A stretch of 64,000 nt of DNA from Cloeon dipterum (taxonomy: Eukaryota; Arthropoda; Insecta; Ephemeroptera; Baetidae), in the NCBI RefSeq assembly GCF_949628265.1, contig NC_088786.1, positions 14,198,001 to 14,262,000 on the forward strand, in the 5' to 3' direction. The translations under genes were made by a program, and so were the position numbers. The notes under the pieces were generated by a model. The model saw only the letters and a program-made list of their open reading frames with translations, did not search any database and was not told the DNA's origin. Shown in pieces: positions 13,663 through 27,243 of the stretch; positions within the stretch are counted from its first letter, which is position 1, and every line of letters begins with the position of its first letter.

Positions 13663-15860
13663 TGTGGATCCCTGTTGTGGTCCAATCTTGCCTGCCTCCT
13701 CTCATGTAAGTTGACCATTGGTAATCTGTCGCGGATACAGCTGAGTGCAGATACAATCTCCAATTAAACGTTGCTAGCGCTGGCACAGAACACAAACTGG
13801 AAATATTTTGAAAATTCATTTGGCAAGATGAGAAGAGTTGAAATGAAATGAAATATATTGAAGATGTTAAGTTATAATATAATTATTTAGAAGTCTCAGC
13901 CAGCCGCGCTGGGCTGCGCCAAACGGACAATTTTTGGTCACATGGTCAGCCGCCAGCCGCTGTGACGTTGGCTAAGCTGCTAGAGCCACGCCAGCCGCTG
14001 GTCAAACAGTAAAAAAATCGATAAGTGCAGGAGTAAATAAATAGTCTCCGGCCCGTCAAGCATTGTCAAACTTCACTTTTAAAATTTTGTCAGCCGCGCC
14101 AGCCACCGGCAAAATGCTTAGCTCATCTACATAAAATTCAACTTTAGAATCACGCGGCTAAGACCTTTAAATAATAAAGAATCCTTTTTGAATCTATGCA
14201 ATCAAAATTTCTAAATTCTCACTCTAGACTTAACTCCTTAAACTGACAACTTTTCTGTGATACACCAGATTTTATTTTCTGACCTACTTCATATTAAAAA
14301 CGGCAAAATATTAAACAACATGCTTTTTCAGGTTTATTATTGGAGTTTTAGCTGAGGTGGAGGAGAGGCACGCGTCACCATCACAGTCATCTTCCATTCA
14401 CCTTAGCACTTTTCTCTCATCGAACTGCTTGAGAAAAAACTGGGCTCAATATTAGAAGGGCATTCGATTCGCCTTGAGTTAACATTCCTTCTGCCAACAC
14501 AGCCGTCACGTTCCGTCAGTTTCAGTTTGAATATTAAATTCACATCGGACAGATAAAGGGGCAGCTGCTATTTCAGATGAAGAGATAATGCCAGGTTAGA
14601 CAAGAACGCGAGCCCAAATTCTCCTAGTCTTTGAATTTTGTTCAAACATGTTGTTGTATTTGCTAAATTTTAAAACTCTAAACATCATCAAGCTGCTGTC
14701 ACCTCTCCTTTCCTCCCCGCACTCCACTTTTCTAACGCTGTATAAAGGCAAGATTCTCTAGCACTACTCCCCCTGGATATCCATCATCATAATTATATTG
14801 TTTGTGTTACAAAATATTCCTCTGTGAAGAACACTTTGATTGTCAGTGTGCATCATCTCAAGCCCTCGATTCTGATTCTGCAAGTCGCTTTAACACTTTT
14901 CACGTCAATGTAATTTCAAATCATGGATATTATTTTGTACATTTGAAATTGAGGTTCACATTGTGTAACTTTTTTAATCCTACACATGAAAAGGACTTTT
15001 GTCAATCCTGGGTTTTACGTAGCAAATTTAATACACAAGTGCAATACAGCTAGGCTACAGAATAAATTTATGGGCAATGATATATTTTTTTTAAATCTCA
15101 TGTTACGAAAATTGATTCTTTGATGCTGCTGCGTATCAAGCTGTATTGATTTAGGCAGAGTTAAACACAGGCATTCTTAACAATTCCTTATTTTTTTCTA
15201 GAGCAAACTTGTTTAACTCATGATTACCCAAAACATATATATTAAAGTTAATTGAATGAAATCATCTATTGTTTTTCATGTGTATTTATCTACTTTTTAA
15301 GGTATTTTAAGCACACTGGCTTTCAGCAGTAAAATATATAAAGATAAATACAAGCATGTGAAATTGAGTACATTGAATGCCTGTTTCTGTTGTACAGGAA
15401 AAATAAAATTATACTTATAACAACCCGTGTTTTCTTTAAATATTTGAATTTCGGGACATTTTTAAACTGTATATATTATTATGTATTTGTGTTATGATGA
15501 AAAGTTAATAATTCGGTGAAGGTGTGGATTCAATTTATCTATCTTCTGTTCTACCCTCAACAGTTTATTCATCTTCATGTATGCCAAGGGATGTCAAAAT
15601 TGAATTGAAGATTAAAGACTAGTTTAAAAAGAATAAAGAAAAATACCACGCCCCCTAGAAACTGGCAACCTTGTTGAGTGGTGGAATTTTAATGACCTTG
15701 AAATATTAAGAACCTTTAGCCGATTAATAGAACCAACGGTCCCTCAGAAGCACGAATTCAAATATTCGGCCCGAAAGTACCTCATCGTGTAGTTATTAAA
15801 ATTATGCAGCCAAGCCGGTTAAGCCGTTTAAGTCTCTCGCGCAACTCGCAGTAACCACGG
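13663..15860 (+). other. Rab5 3' UTR and spacer
   Basis: Downstream of the Rab5 stop there is no coding exon. AATAAA-like signals near 15062 and 15403 are candidates for distal poly(A) sites. A CAGCCGC-rich patch is listed separately. Confidence 0.45.
13893..14115. repeat. CAGCCGC-rich degenerate repeat patch
   Basis: A GC-rich island inside AT-rich DNA repeats variants of GTCAGCCGC and GCCAGCCGCTG at least six times over about 220 nt (near 13895, 13948, 13955, 13993 and 14090-14105). Period is irregular. It could be an eroded transposon end or a local expansion; it has no coding potential. Confidence 0.4.
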
Positions 15861-16012
15861 GAATTGGAGGGTCGTGTTTCGTGTGTTGCTCGGCTGCTGG
15901 CTGGCAGCTCGGAGCTCGGAGCTCGGCTTTAGAGCGAGCAGCAAGCAAGGTGCGCAGCCAGTCAGCGAAGAGGGGAGTGGCTGCCATCTTGGACAACTGC
16001 TGCTCTGTGTTT

Positions 16013-16138
16013 ATGCCGTCTTGCGCTCTATTTTTCGGCCAGCACTCGCAGACAGAGCACCAACCAATGTCTCAATGGACCCGTCGTCCATCATTACTCA
16101 GGTGTCGCGCGATGACGACCAGTCCAACACAATTTTAG
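16013..16138 (+). promoter_or_regulatory. Overlapping upstream ORF of the CTD phosphatase gene
   Basis: An ATG at 16013 opens a 41-codon frame ending in TAG at 16136-16138. The frame contains a second ATG at 16067, 8 nt upstream of the main ATG at 16075. It is in a different frame from the main ORF and runs 61 nt past the main start. If this region is in the mRNA, scanning ribosomes would meet both upstream ATGs first. Confidence 0.45.
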
Positions 16139-19100
16139 CCGATGAAAAAGGTAATTAACCAGGTGTGCGAGGCGAGACCATTCTCCGCATACGAATACCA
16201 TTGTGCAAGTGACACCTTCTGTGGGCTTGGCCGCGACCTTTCGCCCTTTGACAGTACGTCCTGTCGGCCTACTGGCCGAAAACACGACGTGTGCACCAGA
16301 AATCAGGGGTCAATAGGGAAATTAGTGCCGTCCTCGCTAATTTTGCAAATTTTCCGCTAGCCAATTGGGATTGTTGATTATGTTTTCGTCCTCCTCCTCA
16401 AATGGTTTCATATTAGGCCATAATTGTTTACCCCTTTGCAATGCATATTATTTGGTTTCATTATCATCAACGCGTGTTCGGAAGAGGAAATTGAAATCTC
16501 TTGCTCGAGCTCATATTATGTATACTATGTATATATGATAGTCGGGAGGCAGCGAGAATGTTTGTTTATGTGAGTGAGCAGCGAGTGTGTCCGACTGCCC
16601 CGTCTTTCTTGCAGATAAAAATCGTACAAACTTAATGTTACTGTACGGGTGTTATCTCCGTCATTTAGCATCTCAGTAATGTTTGTGCTGATATGAGTAC
16701 AATGAGCTGCGGGATAAAAATTTCACACAGACTAAAATTTTCCGCCTTTGCAAATTTCCAGTTCAGCTGCCAGTGGTTGATGGCGATGGCTCAAGTCAAG
16801 GTAAATTATGCTATTTCGGGAGCGATTTATACCGATAAGGAGCTGCGGGACATTAATCCAATGGGTGGGGATATTTTTGGACGTTCGCCTCTCTGATCAA
16901 GCGAAATTTTGCAGTCCATGAGACAATTTTATGGTTCAAAATTAGCAGAAAAACTGGTGAAATGAACTGACGTTTTCTTTTACAATTATTAAGCTCTATA
17001 TATCAACGTTTCCCTTTAAAATTGTTTAAATCCATTTTAAATTTAAGTATGCTTGTGATTTTAACAAATTGGATAAAAACTATTATGAAATATATCAAGT
17101 GGTATAAAATACACTCAACATGTGCTCAAATTCAACTATTTTTACATTCAAGTAGTTTATTCTAATATTGTTCATGATTATAATTTTAAGCGCTACCATA
17201 TTTTAGTGTCAATAACTAACTTAAAAATATATTGCATTATAGTGAGGGAAATTATTACTTAAAAACTGAATAAATGTAATGCAAATATTTTTAATGTCAT
17301 GTGTTACTTAATCAAATTATTATCAATATTAAAAGTTAATTTCCTCAATTTCACAACTAAATAGCTTGTTGAAACTGCGATGATCTTTCATGTTTACTTT
17401 GTCAGCGATTTTTATCCTTTTGTTCTTTTCCGACTGCCCGCAAGTAAAGTTATTTGGCCAAAGAGAGAAATTAGTCGAGAATAGATTGGGAAGAATTAGG
17501 CAGTGGCCTGATGCATGAATTCAAAATTGTTGTATTCTTTCCTGTAAAAAATTCTCTTAATAATTGAACTTCATCCTCAGGTTCCAGTGTAAAACAGCGG
17601 AAGAAACCTCGCAGAGGCCTTTTGCGGTCGTTGTTCTGCTGTGTGCGCAGACAAGACAGAAATGATGCGTCTCCTAAGGGGCCCTCCGGGACTGGGGGCA
17701 ACGGTGGACTGGCCAGCGTTGATGGCCGCTGCTCTCCCTCGCTCTCACCCAACTCCAACTCTGGCGGTCAGATGTATCTGCTGCCGCCAGTTCGACACCA
17801 GGACATGCACAGAAAGTGTATGGTCATAGACCTCGACGAAACGCTTGTCCATAGTTCTTTTAAGGTATGAATAATAATTCATGTGTAGGGCATTTAGGTT
17901 TTTATATTTGATATTAGCAGCAACATTTAAAATTCTGACATTCACAACTGTCTTCACTTATTTACCTAATTTAAAATTCACGCAAATGGTGGTGTTGACA
18001 GTTTTTATATAGCATGCTACATGCATGCCGAAAATTATTAAACTTTGGATAATTTTTCTTTTTTGAAATATTCTCTCAACAGTTAAAAGTTTTAAACATA
18101 TCATTTAAAGGGGATTTGACAGTTTATAACAACTTGAATAAGGGTAAAATGATCTCATTTTTCCATTGTGAATGCACTCTTGCGAGTCTTTCGAAGCAAA
18201 TAATCTGATTTGGCTGTGTAATATAGTTGTTTAAATCTGCATTACACTGGATTTTAAGGCATGCCTCCAACATCAATGCTTACGCAAAGAGTATATTTGG
18301 AATTTTGCCGAGGAAAAGGAAATTATTACGCTATTGCTCATTTGAACACGCCGCTGAATGTTATCTGGTTAAAACTTGACACGTTTCCTTACTTTGACCT
18401 AATTATGTTTCCTATAAATAATTTTTTGAGCTTACTTTGCTTTTGCTTATGAATCATTCATTTTTCCTCAACCAGAGTTTCTACATTGCTTCCAAATAAG
18501 GAAATATAAATTCTGTATCAAATAATACCACAGAAAAAAAGGAAAAAATTACTCATTCTCACTTTTTGCAAAGTTTGACTAAGGAAAAATAAATTAATAT
18601 TCAACATGGTAAATTTTTAGAATTTGAATATATTTAGTATATTTCTTTTGGTCTAATATAGACAAAGTCATGTCAGTCTGTGTTGTCTGTGCCCTTTTGC
18701 ACTGCAGACAGAAGGCACTGATCGTGGATTTTATAAGGGCTAGCCAACTTTTCTATCTAATGAACTGGACTATTCTTGAATCGATTTTTTGATACATTAA
18801 TTATTGTCATGACTCAATACCTAAATTTTAATCTCATTTGCAGCCTATAAGCAATGCTGACTTTATTGTTCCTGTGGAAATCGACGGGACAGTGCACCAA
18901 GTCTACGTGCTGAAGAGGCCTCATGTTGATGAATTCCTTCAGCGCATGGGAGAGCTCTACGAGTGTGTCTTATTCACCGCGAGCCTTGCAAAAGTAATGA
19001 TTTTTCCATAGCACTCGGACACTTGCTAACATATATCACTTTTTTGTTTTTTATCTGCTTGGACAGTACGCTGATCCAGTGGCCGACCTGCTGGACCGAT

Positions 19101-19818
19101 GGGGCGTCTTTAGGGCCCGACTCTTCAGGGAGTCATGCGTGTTTCATCGAGGCAACTATGTTAAAGACCTCAACAAGCTTGGCAGGGACCTTCATTCTGT
19201 GATTATTGTGGATAATTCGCCAGCCTCTTATATATTCCACCCAGATAATGCTGTGAGTTCTCAAACTTAGCATTCAGTCTATTGCAGGAAAATTAAAAAC
19301 AGCTAAATTATGTTATTATTATTTGAATTTCTGCTCACTCTGAGATTAGAATAAATTTTCAATTTGATTCTATATTATGTTAGCTTAGAAACATACATAT
19401 TTAGTGTTGAAATTTTAACTAGGCGCAAGCGATCAGTAAAATATATTTTCTGATACTGTAAACAAAAGTTTATTGGGACTGTCATTATTACATCAAAAAT
19501 ATTCTTGTGAATGTCCTAACAACAGCTGAAATGGGCGCTTTTTTGTTTCAGGTACCTGTGGCATCATGGTTTGATGACATGACCGATTCGGAGCTTATGG
19601 ACCTGATTCCATTCTTTGAAAAACTGAGCAAGGTGGATAGTGTGTACAATGTGCTGTGCAACTCGAACCACCCATACCACCACCCAAGCGGGCTGGCGGC
19701 GTCGTCGGCGGCCTCGTCCACTACAGGCAGTTCGCCAACCACGAGTGCGGCGCCGCTGTGCGGATCGGCGCTTGTCGCCTCCAACTCAGTGCCCCAAGCT
19801 CAAGCGGCCGCCTCGTAG
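16075..19818 (+). CDS. Small CTD phosphatase (CTDSP1/CTDSPL family)
   Basis: HAD-type Ser/Thr phosphatase that removes Ser5 phosphate from the RNA polymerase II CTD; family members also act on Smads and REST. Five exons in phase (16075-16150, 17581-17864, 18844-18993, 19067-19252, 19552-19818) give 320 residues. The N-terminus [10 protein letters not shown] matches the family start, followed by a basic-cysteine segment [12 protein letters not shown]. The catalytic [12 protein letters not shown] is at 109-120 with both aspartates. [38 protein letters not shown] and [15 protein letters not shown] complete the fold. After [18 protein letters not shown] the protein ends in a Ser/Ala/Thr-rich tail of about 55 residues not usual in the family. 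The ATG at 16075 is preferred because the open frame upstream lacks any in-frame ATG. Confidence 0.93.
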
Positions 19819-22800
19819 CAGCTTCTCCACAGGTCCCTCGCTGCTGAACCTCCTTTAATGTATTTCACGGTCGAACCGTGCCTGGCAGCCATTCCGCGCG
19901 CGGCCTAACATCATCTGTGAACTGAGAAACTCTCTTCTTCGCCTCGCCTTTTACCCTACCCAACCAGACCGCGGACAGGCTTGATATATTCTTTCATCGC
20001 CTACAACCATATATGGTTTTTAGCTCCATCAAATTTTTGTTTTAAAATTTGATTTCCACATTATAGGCTTTGAACCTTGATCGACACTGTGACGTATGGA
20101 AGTTTAGATAAATCCCTATATTGATTTACTAGGTCACAGAACTTAAACGGTATTCTCTCAAAATTAATGGATATTTTTAATTCCATTTCTGCTGGTTTTT
20201 ATTTTAAATGGTCAAGTATTCCTTAATCTTTGAATTTGCTGATTGCATTATATATTTAGTGTTTGGAGACACTTTCAGATGGAAACACAAGTTTTGTTAA
20301 ATGCAAAATATTACAATTTTTCCTCCAGCTATGTTGGTACATTCACAGGAATTCTGTAGATTTCCAAAAAGATCTAGTAGCTCATAAACCAATGAATTTT
20401 TACTTATCAACAAGTAACTCAAAGTTAGTATATTACATTTACTCTGAATACTAGGGTGGTGATATCATCTAGAAAGGTCTCCAAATACCTAAACCTTGCG
20501 AGAAGGCTGATTTAGGAATTTAATTTTCTAATCTAAACAGAAATTTATTCAAAATATCTATTTCCTCTCAGTTGTCATTTCACCTTTCAGTTGATTTAAA
20601 TTTTAAGCACAATTTTATAATTAGGCTGGGTGGGCATGAAATTTCTCGTTGCAGCTGGTGGGCTACTTGGAAAGTATCACATTTGAGACATCCAGGGTAA
20701 CGATGATTAAATTCCTGTGACTGTTCTGTTGCATCAGCGTCTCTGAACGGTGTGACCCTAAAGAGCAAAAAAAATTGGCGCTCTTTTCCGCCGTATTCGT
20801 GCCAACAAGGACACATCACATTGATGGTTACTCTCTTGGCAAGCGGAAAAAGATCTATCTTATTTAATTGCATTGACTGTAGTGCCTGTCAACTGTTGTT
20901 ATCGCTCTGTTTAGGTGTCTGAGGGTTTGAATTATACTTTGCGACACTTGCTGCTTATAATTTTAATATCATTTACAGCTTAGCGCGCAATCTGATTGAT
21001 TTTTCGACTTTGGCTAGCTACCGATGGCTGCTTTTAAGGAAAGGTGAATATATATAAAATCTCGCGCTACAATTTGGTTCACTTCTCGAACTCCTGTGCA
21101 GAGCCAACTATTGCATTTTTGCCCAGCCATGTGCAGCATCAATTTGAACTCAGCTCTTCACGTAGTTTTGCCGATCTTTCTGTTGGAATGTTTTGCTGGC
21201 ATCCGATTTCTTTGGTTTGCGTCTGTCAAAAATGTGCCTGATCAATTTCTTGTGTATATTAATAGGACGATGTTAAACACTAATTATTGTATTGCGACGC
21301 TGCTGTTGTTGCTCTTAACGTGCCAATTGTATTGCGTTAGCGGACGGAATCTGATGCAATTCTGTTCACCTGCCTTCCACTGATTGATTAGGTCCACTGA
21401 CACGGACCCGATAACTATCTTACAATATTCTCGCTGGCTCTCCCCCCGTTTTAGTGGGCAGGGGATGGGTGGTAGTTTCTAGCAGTTTCAACTCCCATTT
21501 CGGAGGAGTGGAGATGAATCGCTCGATCACTAGTAATTTTCAACCAAAGCAATCTTACCTCATTATAAAATTGGGACCGGCATCAGGCTCAAAAACTAGA
21601 TTCAAACAAGTGGAACTGTTTAGCAGCAAGATCTTGGAGTATGTTTTGCAAATTTCTGATGAAATACGATTGGCTCAATGATGAAACTCGAAACTGCTGT
21701 GCACAGATTTGCTGCTTATACCCTTCCGAGCAACGTTTTGGCTGAAACAGATTGATATTATTTGAGAGTGAGTGACTGATGAATGGAAGAAAAATTGTTT
21801 TAAGTATGGATGTTTGACGGCTTTTAGATAAAATTTCCTGTATTCCTCTCGTAATTCCTTAGATAATAACCTAAAGTCTAACACTATATATTACTGATGA
21901 TCGTAAAAAAATATATATATAATCAATTAAATCAAGTACCATGAGGGGCCTTAAAGTAGTTCTACATACTATTATTAATTTATATTTTTAAGAGAGCGCG
22001 AATACCGTTAAAATTTTTGATAACCAAGTAAAATGCTTTAATAAAAATGAATATACGTCTATTCAAATTACACTTTGAGCTACTTTTGGTACTGCTGCGA
22101 AACGTTTTTGTTTTGTTTCCTGTTAATCTTGATGGAACAATTTTACTCCCCAAAAATTTACTCTTGCTTTAAAAGTTGCTGTTCCTTATCATTAGAACTG
22201 TTTGATCTGCCCTCACAGTGAAGATTATCACTTAATTTTAAATTATGTTTTATGTTTATGTCGTCTTTAATAATGTTATCATTAATATGTAGTGCGTGCT
22301 GAACCGCTCTGTACATCAAGGAAGATATTATTTCAGTTTTATAATTTTTGAGAGAGAGAGGAAAACGGTATGGAAATGAACTGTCTTATGATTCAAATAT
22401 TTCTCTAAAATAATAATATTCCATTGTGCAACAATGATTTGTTCTTGTTTTCATTTATATATTATTTGTTCAAGCCGGACGTAAAGGATGTTATCGAATA
22501 TAACTTACTCAAAGAGTTAGATTTGTGTATGATTAAGCTGCACTGCAGACATTTTGGTTGCCATTATATTTTTGTGTTTACAAAAGAGAAATATGTGTTG
22601 GTCCTTCCTGACTCGTTTTGTGCAGATTTTTGTACCAACTGCTGGCTGATGTAAAAATTGTATTTACCCTAGGCTATGTAACATCCATGGATTACCTATA
22701 TCACTTCTTAATAATTGTCATTTTTCAACTGTCATTATATTATATATGCTATTCTTTCAAATAGAATCCTTATTTCTGAAATTAATTTTGTTTGTTTGAC

Positions 22801-24076
22801 AATCACAAGTACAAGTCGTTAGTAATTTTAAATATCAACTCAAATATTCCACGTACACATACTTTTTGGCTACAATAATTAAATTCGAAATCTTTTAGGG
22901 GCTAATACCACCTGCACGATTGCAAAATTATTTTTAGTTGAAATTATGACTTGCTGAACTGAGAATTCGAATGAGAGCTGAAATCGCGATTTTAACTGCG
23001 AATATAGAAGCTGGCCAAAAATAGGCCAAAAACCAAGAGAGTTTTGAAAAAAATTAAATTGTTTTAAGCAAAAAACAATCATATTCTTAATTTATGTTCT
23101 CAAATCAGCAAAAAAACATACCATTCAACATTTCCGGCCTCTAGCTCTATATTAAGACAAACTTGAATATTTATTCCAGTTCCATATAGCAGGTTCTGAG
23201 TTTCAGTGAGGTCGAATTTTTAGTTAATTGATGCCCCTCGTCGACCTACGCTTTATTTCAAACTGTCGAAGCACATAATGAAAAACCAATATGTGCTCCT
23301 AATCTACCCTCCATACTTAAACTCCACATTTTTCGTTTTTCTTATTTAATTTCAAACATGGCGCGTGCATCAAGTTGATATCATCTTGAATACACCCACA
23401 GTTGTACTCATAAGAAAATAGCCCTCATCTTATAGAAAGTTGCATAGGCTGTTGATCGAAATAATTTGTAGCATCCATTTTAACTCACATACACACAGAA
23501 TCAGCTTTACTTAAGATGAACAATAATGATGGTTGGGGTATAAAGGGCATTTCCCACTCATGGACAGTGGAAAAATGAATCAGAGCTCTGCTCCTCACTT
23601 CAATGATGTCAATTCATTAGTTTGATTTTAAACCATTTAATAAAATAAATAGTTATTGATGAAGAGGGTGGTCCAAGGGAAGCATTTTGAATGAGGCTCA
23701 CAAAATTTATAAGCTAACTTGCTGTCAAGGGACAAGCTGATGTCCATTTAACTAATGGAAAATTATGTTGATTTGTTCTCCTCTGCTTGATGGTTAACTG
23801 TTATATGCGTACGATGTACAGATTGCGGTAAAATTACACCATGGATCGAATCAAACTATACGAAATGCTCACTCATGAATTAAGCAGTTTAAAAGGAATA
23901 ACATTCATATCTTACTGTATAATATGAGTTAATGAAATAAAATAATATTCCTATAAAAATCCAAACGTGATATTTCATTGAGGAATAGAAACAAATATTC
24001 TCTGTAGAAAAATTTTACTAACAAAATTCAATAACTAACAATATGACTTGGCAAAAACGTGACAAAATAATTAAAA
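19819..24076. other. Convergent spacer between CTD phosphatase and PIG-T
   Basis: About 4.3 kb with no recognisable gene. It presumably holds both 3' UTRs. Open stretches at 20580-20873 (-), 21096-21383 (+) and 22424-22654 (+) have no known motifs or splice context. No tRNA or other RNA gene was recognised. Confidence 0.5.
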
Positions 24077-26685
24077 TCAGTCGCTTTTCTTCTTCTCATC
24101 TGACTCTTCAACTTTATCCGCATCCGTGCCACCTCTTTTAAGTTTCTCCTTTAGCCTTTCAAAGAAACTCTTGTTGTCCTCCAAATCTTTGAGCAAAAGC
24201 CTGCGAGAACACACATTATATATTTCCAGAATTATTGTTTTGAAATGTTTACCTCTTAGTGGTAATGTTATGCAAAGGCCCAAATGCTAAAGCTACCACA
24301 GTACAGGCCAAACAGATAACGTTGTATGGCATACTGAAGTCGGGAGTTGGGAGGCTGACTAAAATTATTTCTGTTCGCACTTGAACAGGATAGCCAGTTG
24401 AGCGAGTTGCATTGATGCTGAAATTAAATATAATTAATTCAAACCACATAGAGTTCTTATATGTATTTTGCACATTATTGCCAACATATGTTTGCGGGTT
24501 GAAAAATTAGGTGTGGAATTAACACGGTAAAAGTAGAGGATTTCGTTCAGTTTTAGTGATAGATTGGAAGCAAGGTGTAGGGTGGGTCTGACTCTGACAT
24601 GATTCATCGCATCATGTTCAATTTTCATTAAAATGCATCCCTGGTAACAATTATCAAAAAATTTCAAATACTCGATTTCTGGCAGCAAAAATTGTAAAGC
24701 TACATTACAGGAAATTAATTGTTTACACAAAAGCTTATAATTTAATTTTCAAAGGGTTGGTCCTTGTTTGGGAAAATTTGTCGCAAACAATGTATGAGGA
24801 CTGACCTGGTTATGAGAGTGCTTCCGTCATAAGGAACACCTGTATAGTTTCTGGCAACTGGAAGTGAAGAGGTGATGACAGCCGCACCAACGTAAAAGCC
24901 GTGATTGGCATCTGGTGGATACTCTTGCCACTTGAGGAAAATGTAGTCAAACGAGATGCTGAGGGTGGTGGTGCTCCTGGCTGGGATGCGTAGCGCCACC
25001 TCCAACTGGTACGGTCGCTCTCGCTCGCGTCCTGGGACAAAGTTGATGGCGTGTGGCACCAGCTGACGACCGTTCACTTCTGCCTGGAAAGTGTGTAGGT
25101 ACACAGGCAGAAACCATGGGATGTTCTCCATGTAAACGATGTCCAAGGGCTGCCAATGGTTGTTGACCACTTTGGTTACAATGCCTCCATTCTCTTGGCC
25201 ATAACCTGCACAGGTATGCATAATTGGGGTAATTGGTTTAAAAATAGAATCAAACAAATTATGATTTGGAGTCTACCTATGATGTATCTGTTTGCATACA
25301 AAACTGGAGAGATGTTTACGTGCTCCAGTTTCTCACCAGTGTAGGTAGCAGCAATGTTTAGTAGAGAGACTAAATGCATTGTTTTAAGGTCATACATGGC
25401 AAGTTTGCTTGTTGCTCCACCCCGAATACTTGTGAGCACAGCCTTTGGCTCTGGCCTCAGTTGAAATTCGAATATTGACTGAAATTGAAACCCATTATAA
25501 AACATTATTTGTGGTAAAAAAATACATTTTTTCTACCCCATTTTGGGTGGTGTCAACGTAAACTCTGCTGCTTGAAGCCAGAGGACAGGGACCAGACAAC
25601 CCCTGGCCAAAGAGTTTCCTGAACGACCAATCTCTACTCTGCGAGCCAACTTGCAACATGTCATACACAAGAGAAACCGTTTGCTTCAGCTCCACAGCGG
25701 TTGATTCACAGGCAATGTCCTAAAATTAAGAAAAATTATCATTTATAATAAGATACAGCGTGTACAGCAGAGCGATTTACCTTGCAAATAGGACGCACAT
25801 GAATACCTAAAGAGTGGTAATTTGTATTGTAAATGTGGCCTGCATTGAGAAGGGTAGCCAAGCCACGCTGTCAGAGAAGAATTTAAGTTAGACACATTTA
25901 AATCAAGCGAAATTTTTCAGAAATAGTTACTTTAGAGTCGCAGGGTAGGAGTTTCTTCCATGGAGTCAAATTTTCAGTGCACACAACTTCTCTAGGCAGA
26001 GTTGAATAACGAAGCAAGGACGAATTTGAGTGAATTCCAGGAGGGACAGCTCCAGTAGGTGCAAAACTTAAAGTCGGACTCAGCGTATTGTGCGGCTCAA
26101 CAAAATTTAGAGACGCACAAAATAAGCCTGACAAGGCGCTGGTTAACATTTTCCACGACTTGTTGACACTACATTTATGATCACAAAGTGAGATATTTTT
26201 AGATTATTATTTTCACTTTACTCCTTTGTTCCTTCCTTGAACCAGGCCCAGATCTCAGTGCCTGCCGGCGCATCAATGACCGGGTAGCCATATTTTTCGT
26301 GCCTCCATAGGCCTTGTGTGAGACTTAGATGCAACTCCTGGACGCTGTACTGCCCTAAAACCTCTCCCAAAACCCTTGGAAAGAGATGGCAGTTTTGGAC
26401 TGAAAGCGAGAGACAATTAATCAAAATAAACTATGATATAATGGGCCTATGTTTACATGATTTGGCTTCAAATGGCACATCCCAGGTGGTCGTAAACTGG
26501 AAATAAGCGTAGACAAAGTCGTTGTTAAGCGGTTTTATTAGAAGTTCTTCTTCGAATTGGTCATCTAAGTTGAAGCATTCAACACTTGACGTCGAGAGGA
26601 GCGTTAAAAAGAGGTATAAGGAGCACAAAGATTTGTGAATAGTGGACAAGCCCATCGCCCTGGCGGTAGCTTTTGCCGCCATCAT
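24077..26685 (-). CDS. PIGT: GPI transamidase subunit PIG-T
   Basis: PIG-T is the lumenal scaffold subunit of the ER GPI transamidase that attaches GPI anchors to proteins. Nine exons in phase (26685-26457, 26399-26222, 26168-25931, 25867-25781, 25719-25537, 25478-25277, 25205-24806, 24417-24253, 24200-24077) give 601 residues. A signal peptide ([19 protein letters not shown]) lies near the start. Family blocks follow: [30 protein letters not shown]-like sequence, [19 protein letters not shown], and the C-terminal [20 protein letters not shown] leading into the single membrane segment. The cytosolic tail is rich in K and E and ends KKSD, a dilysine ER-retrieval motif. Two nearby Met codons (26685, 26682) and one at 26655 are alternatives for the start. 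The gene is head-to-head with NUP188. Confidence 0.95.
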
Positions 26686-26796
26686 TGTTTACTATGCGGC
26701 TTACGGGCTTACAACGAAACTACCAACCAACCAAAAGGAGCATTATAATTTGAGGTTTTATAAGCTTTCACTGACATGATGAAAACGTCCTGGTGG

Positions 26797-26910
26797 CGTA
26801 AAAATCGCGCATGTGTTCTTGGTGTACCCGTAAAAAGCGCGCACGTGTTCTTGGTGTAACCGTAAAAAGCGCGCATGTATTCTTGGTGTACCCGTAAAAG
26901 TTGCGCATAG
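26797..26910. repeat. Left 32-bp tandem array of the foldback element
   Basis: Three full 32-bp units and one partial unit, differing at a few positions (for example tcgcgc versus gcgcgc, gtgttc versus gtattc). The open frames across it simply reflect the repeat. Confidence 0.85.
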
Positions 26911-27243
26911 CTCCAAATCTCAATTTTACAGGAGAGAGAAAAAACTGTTTCCCCACTACAATGCATGGAGCACATCGAAGCTGTTGCTGTATTTGAATGC
27001 TGTTATTAGATGCAAAAATGGTGGCTTACAATTTTTATCGAAAATTCACGAAGCAAAGCCCAAGTTCCCACTTTTCAAATAGGCTTTCTTCCGAGACCTG
27101 CATGTTTTAATAAGAAATTTCATGATTTTTCTTCAAACCTAGTGCCTAATTATATACTTTCCAACATTAGCTTGTACTTTAATCATGAGCGATTAATTTT
27201 TAGTTTTCGGAGATTTTGCATTTCAAAAAAACATGACATTTTT

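Noticed and set aside
15874-16074. N-terminal extension of the CTD phosphatase
   Set aside because: The frame is open upstream, but begins at GTG and has no ATG; the family start matches ATG 16075.
20580-20873. 97-codon - strand ORF with CPCWHEYGG
   Set aside because: No recognisable domain, no splice sites that give a larger gene, and composition like the surrounding spacer.
26797-26910. CRISPR-like regular repeats
   Set aside because: The repeats are contiguous with no spacers, differ between units, recur inverted at 28990-29103, and the DNA is clearly animal nuclear.
26709-26975. Two - strand ORFs over the left terminal array
   Set aside because: They are translations of the 32-bp repeat read in different frames; no splice context or family motif.
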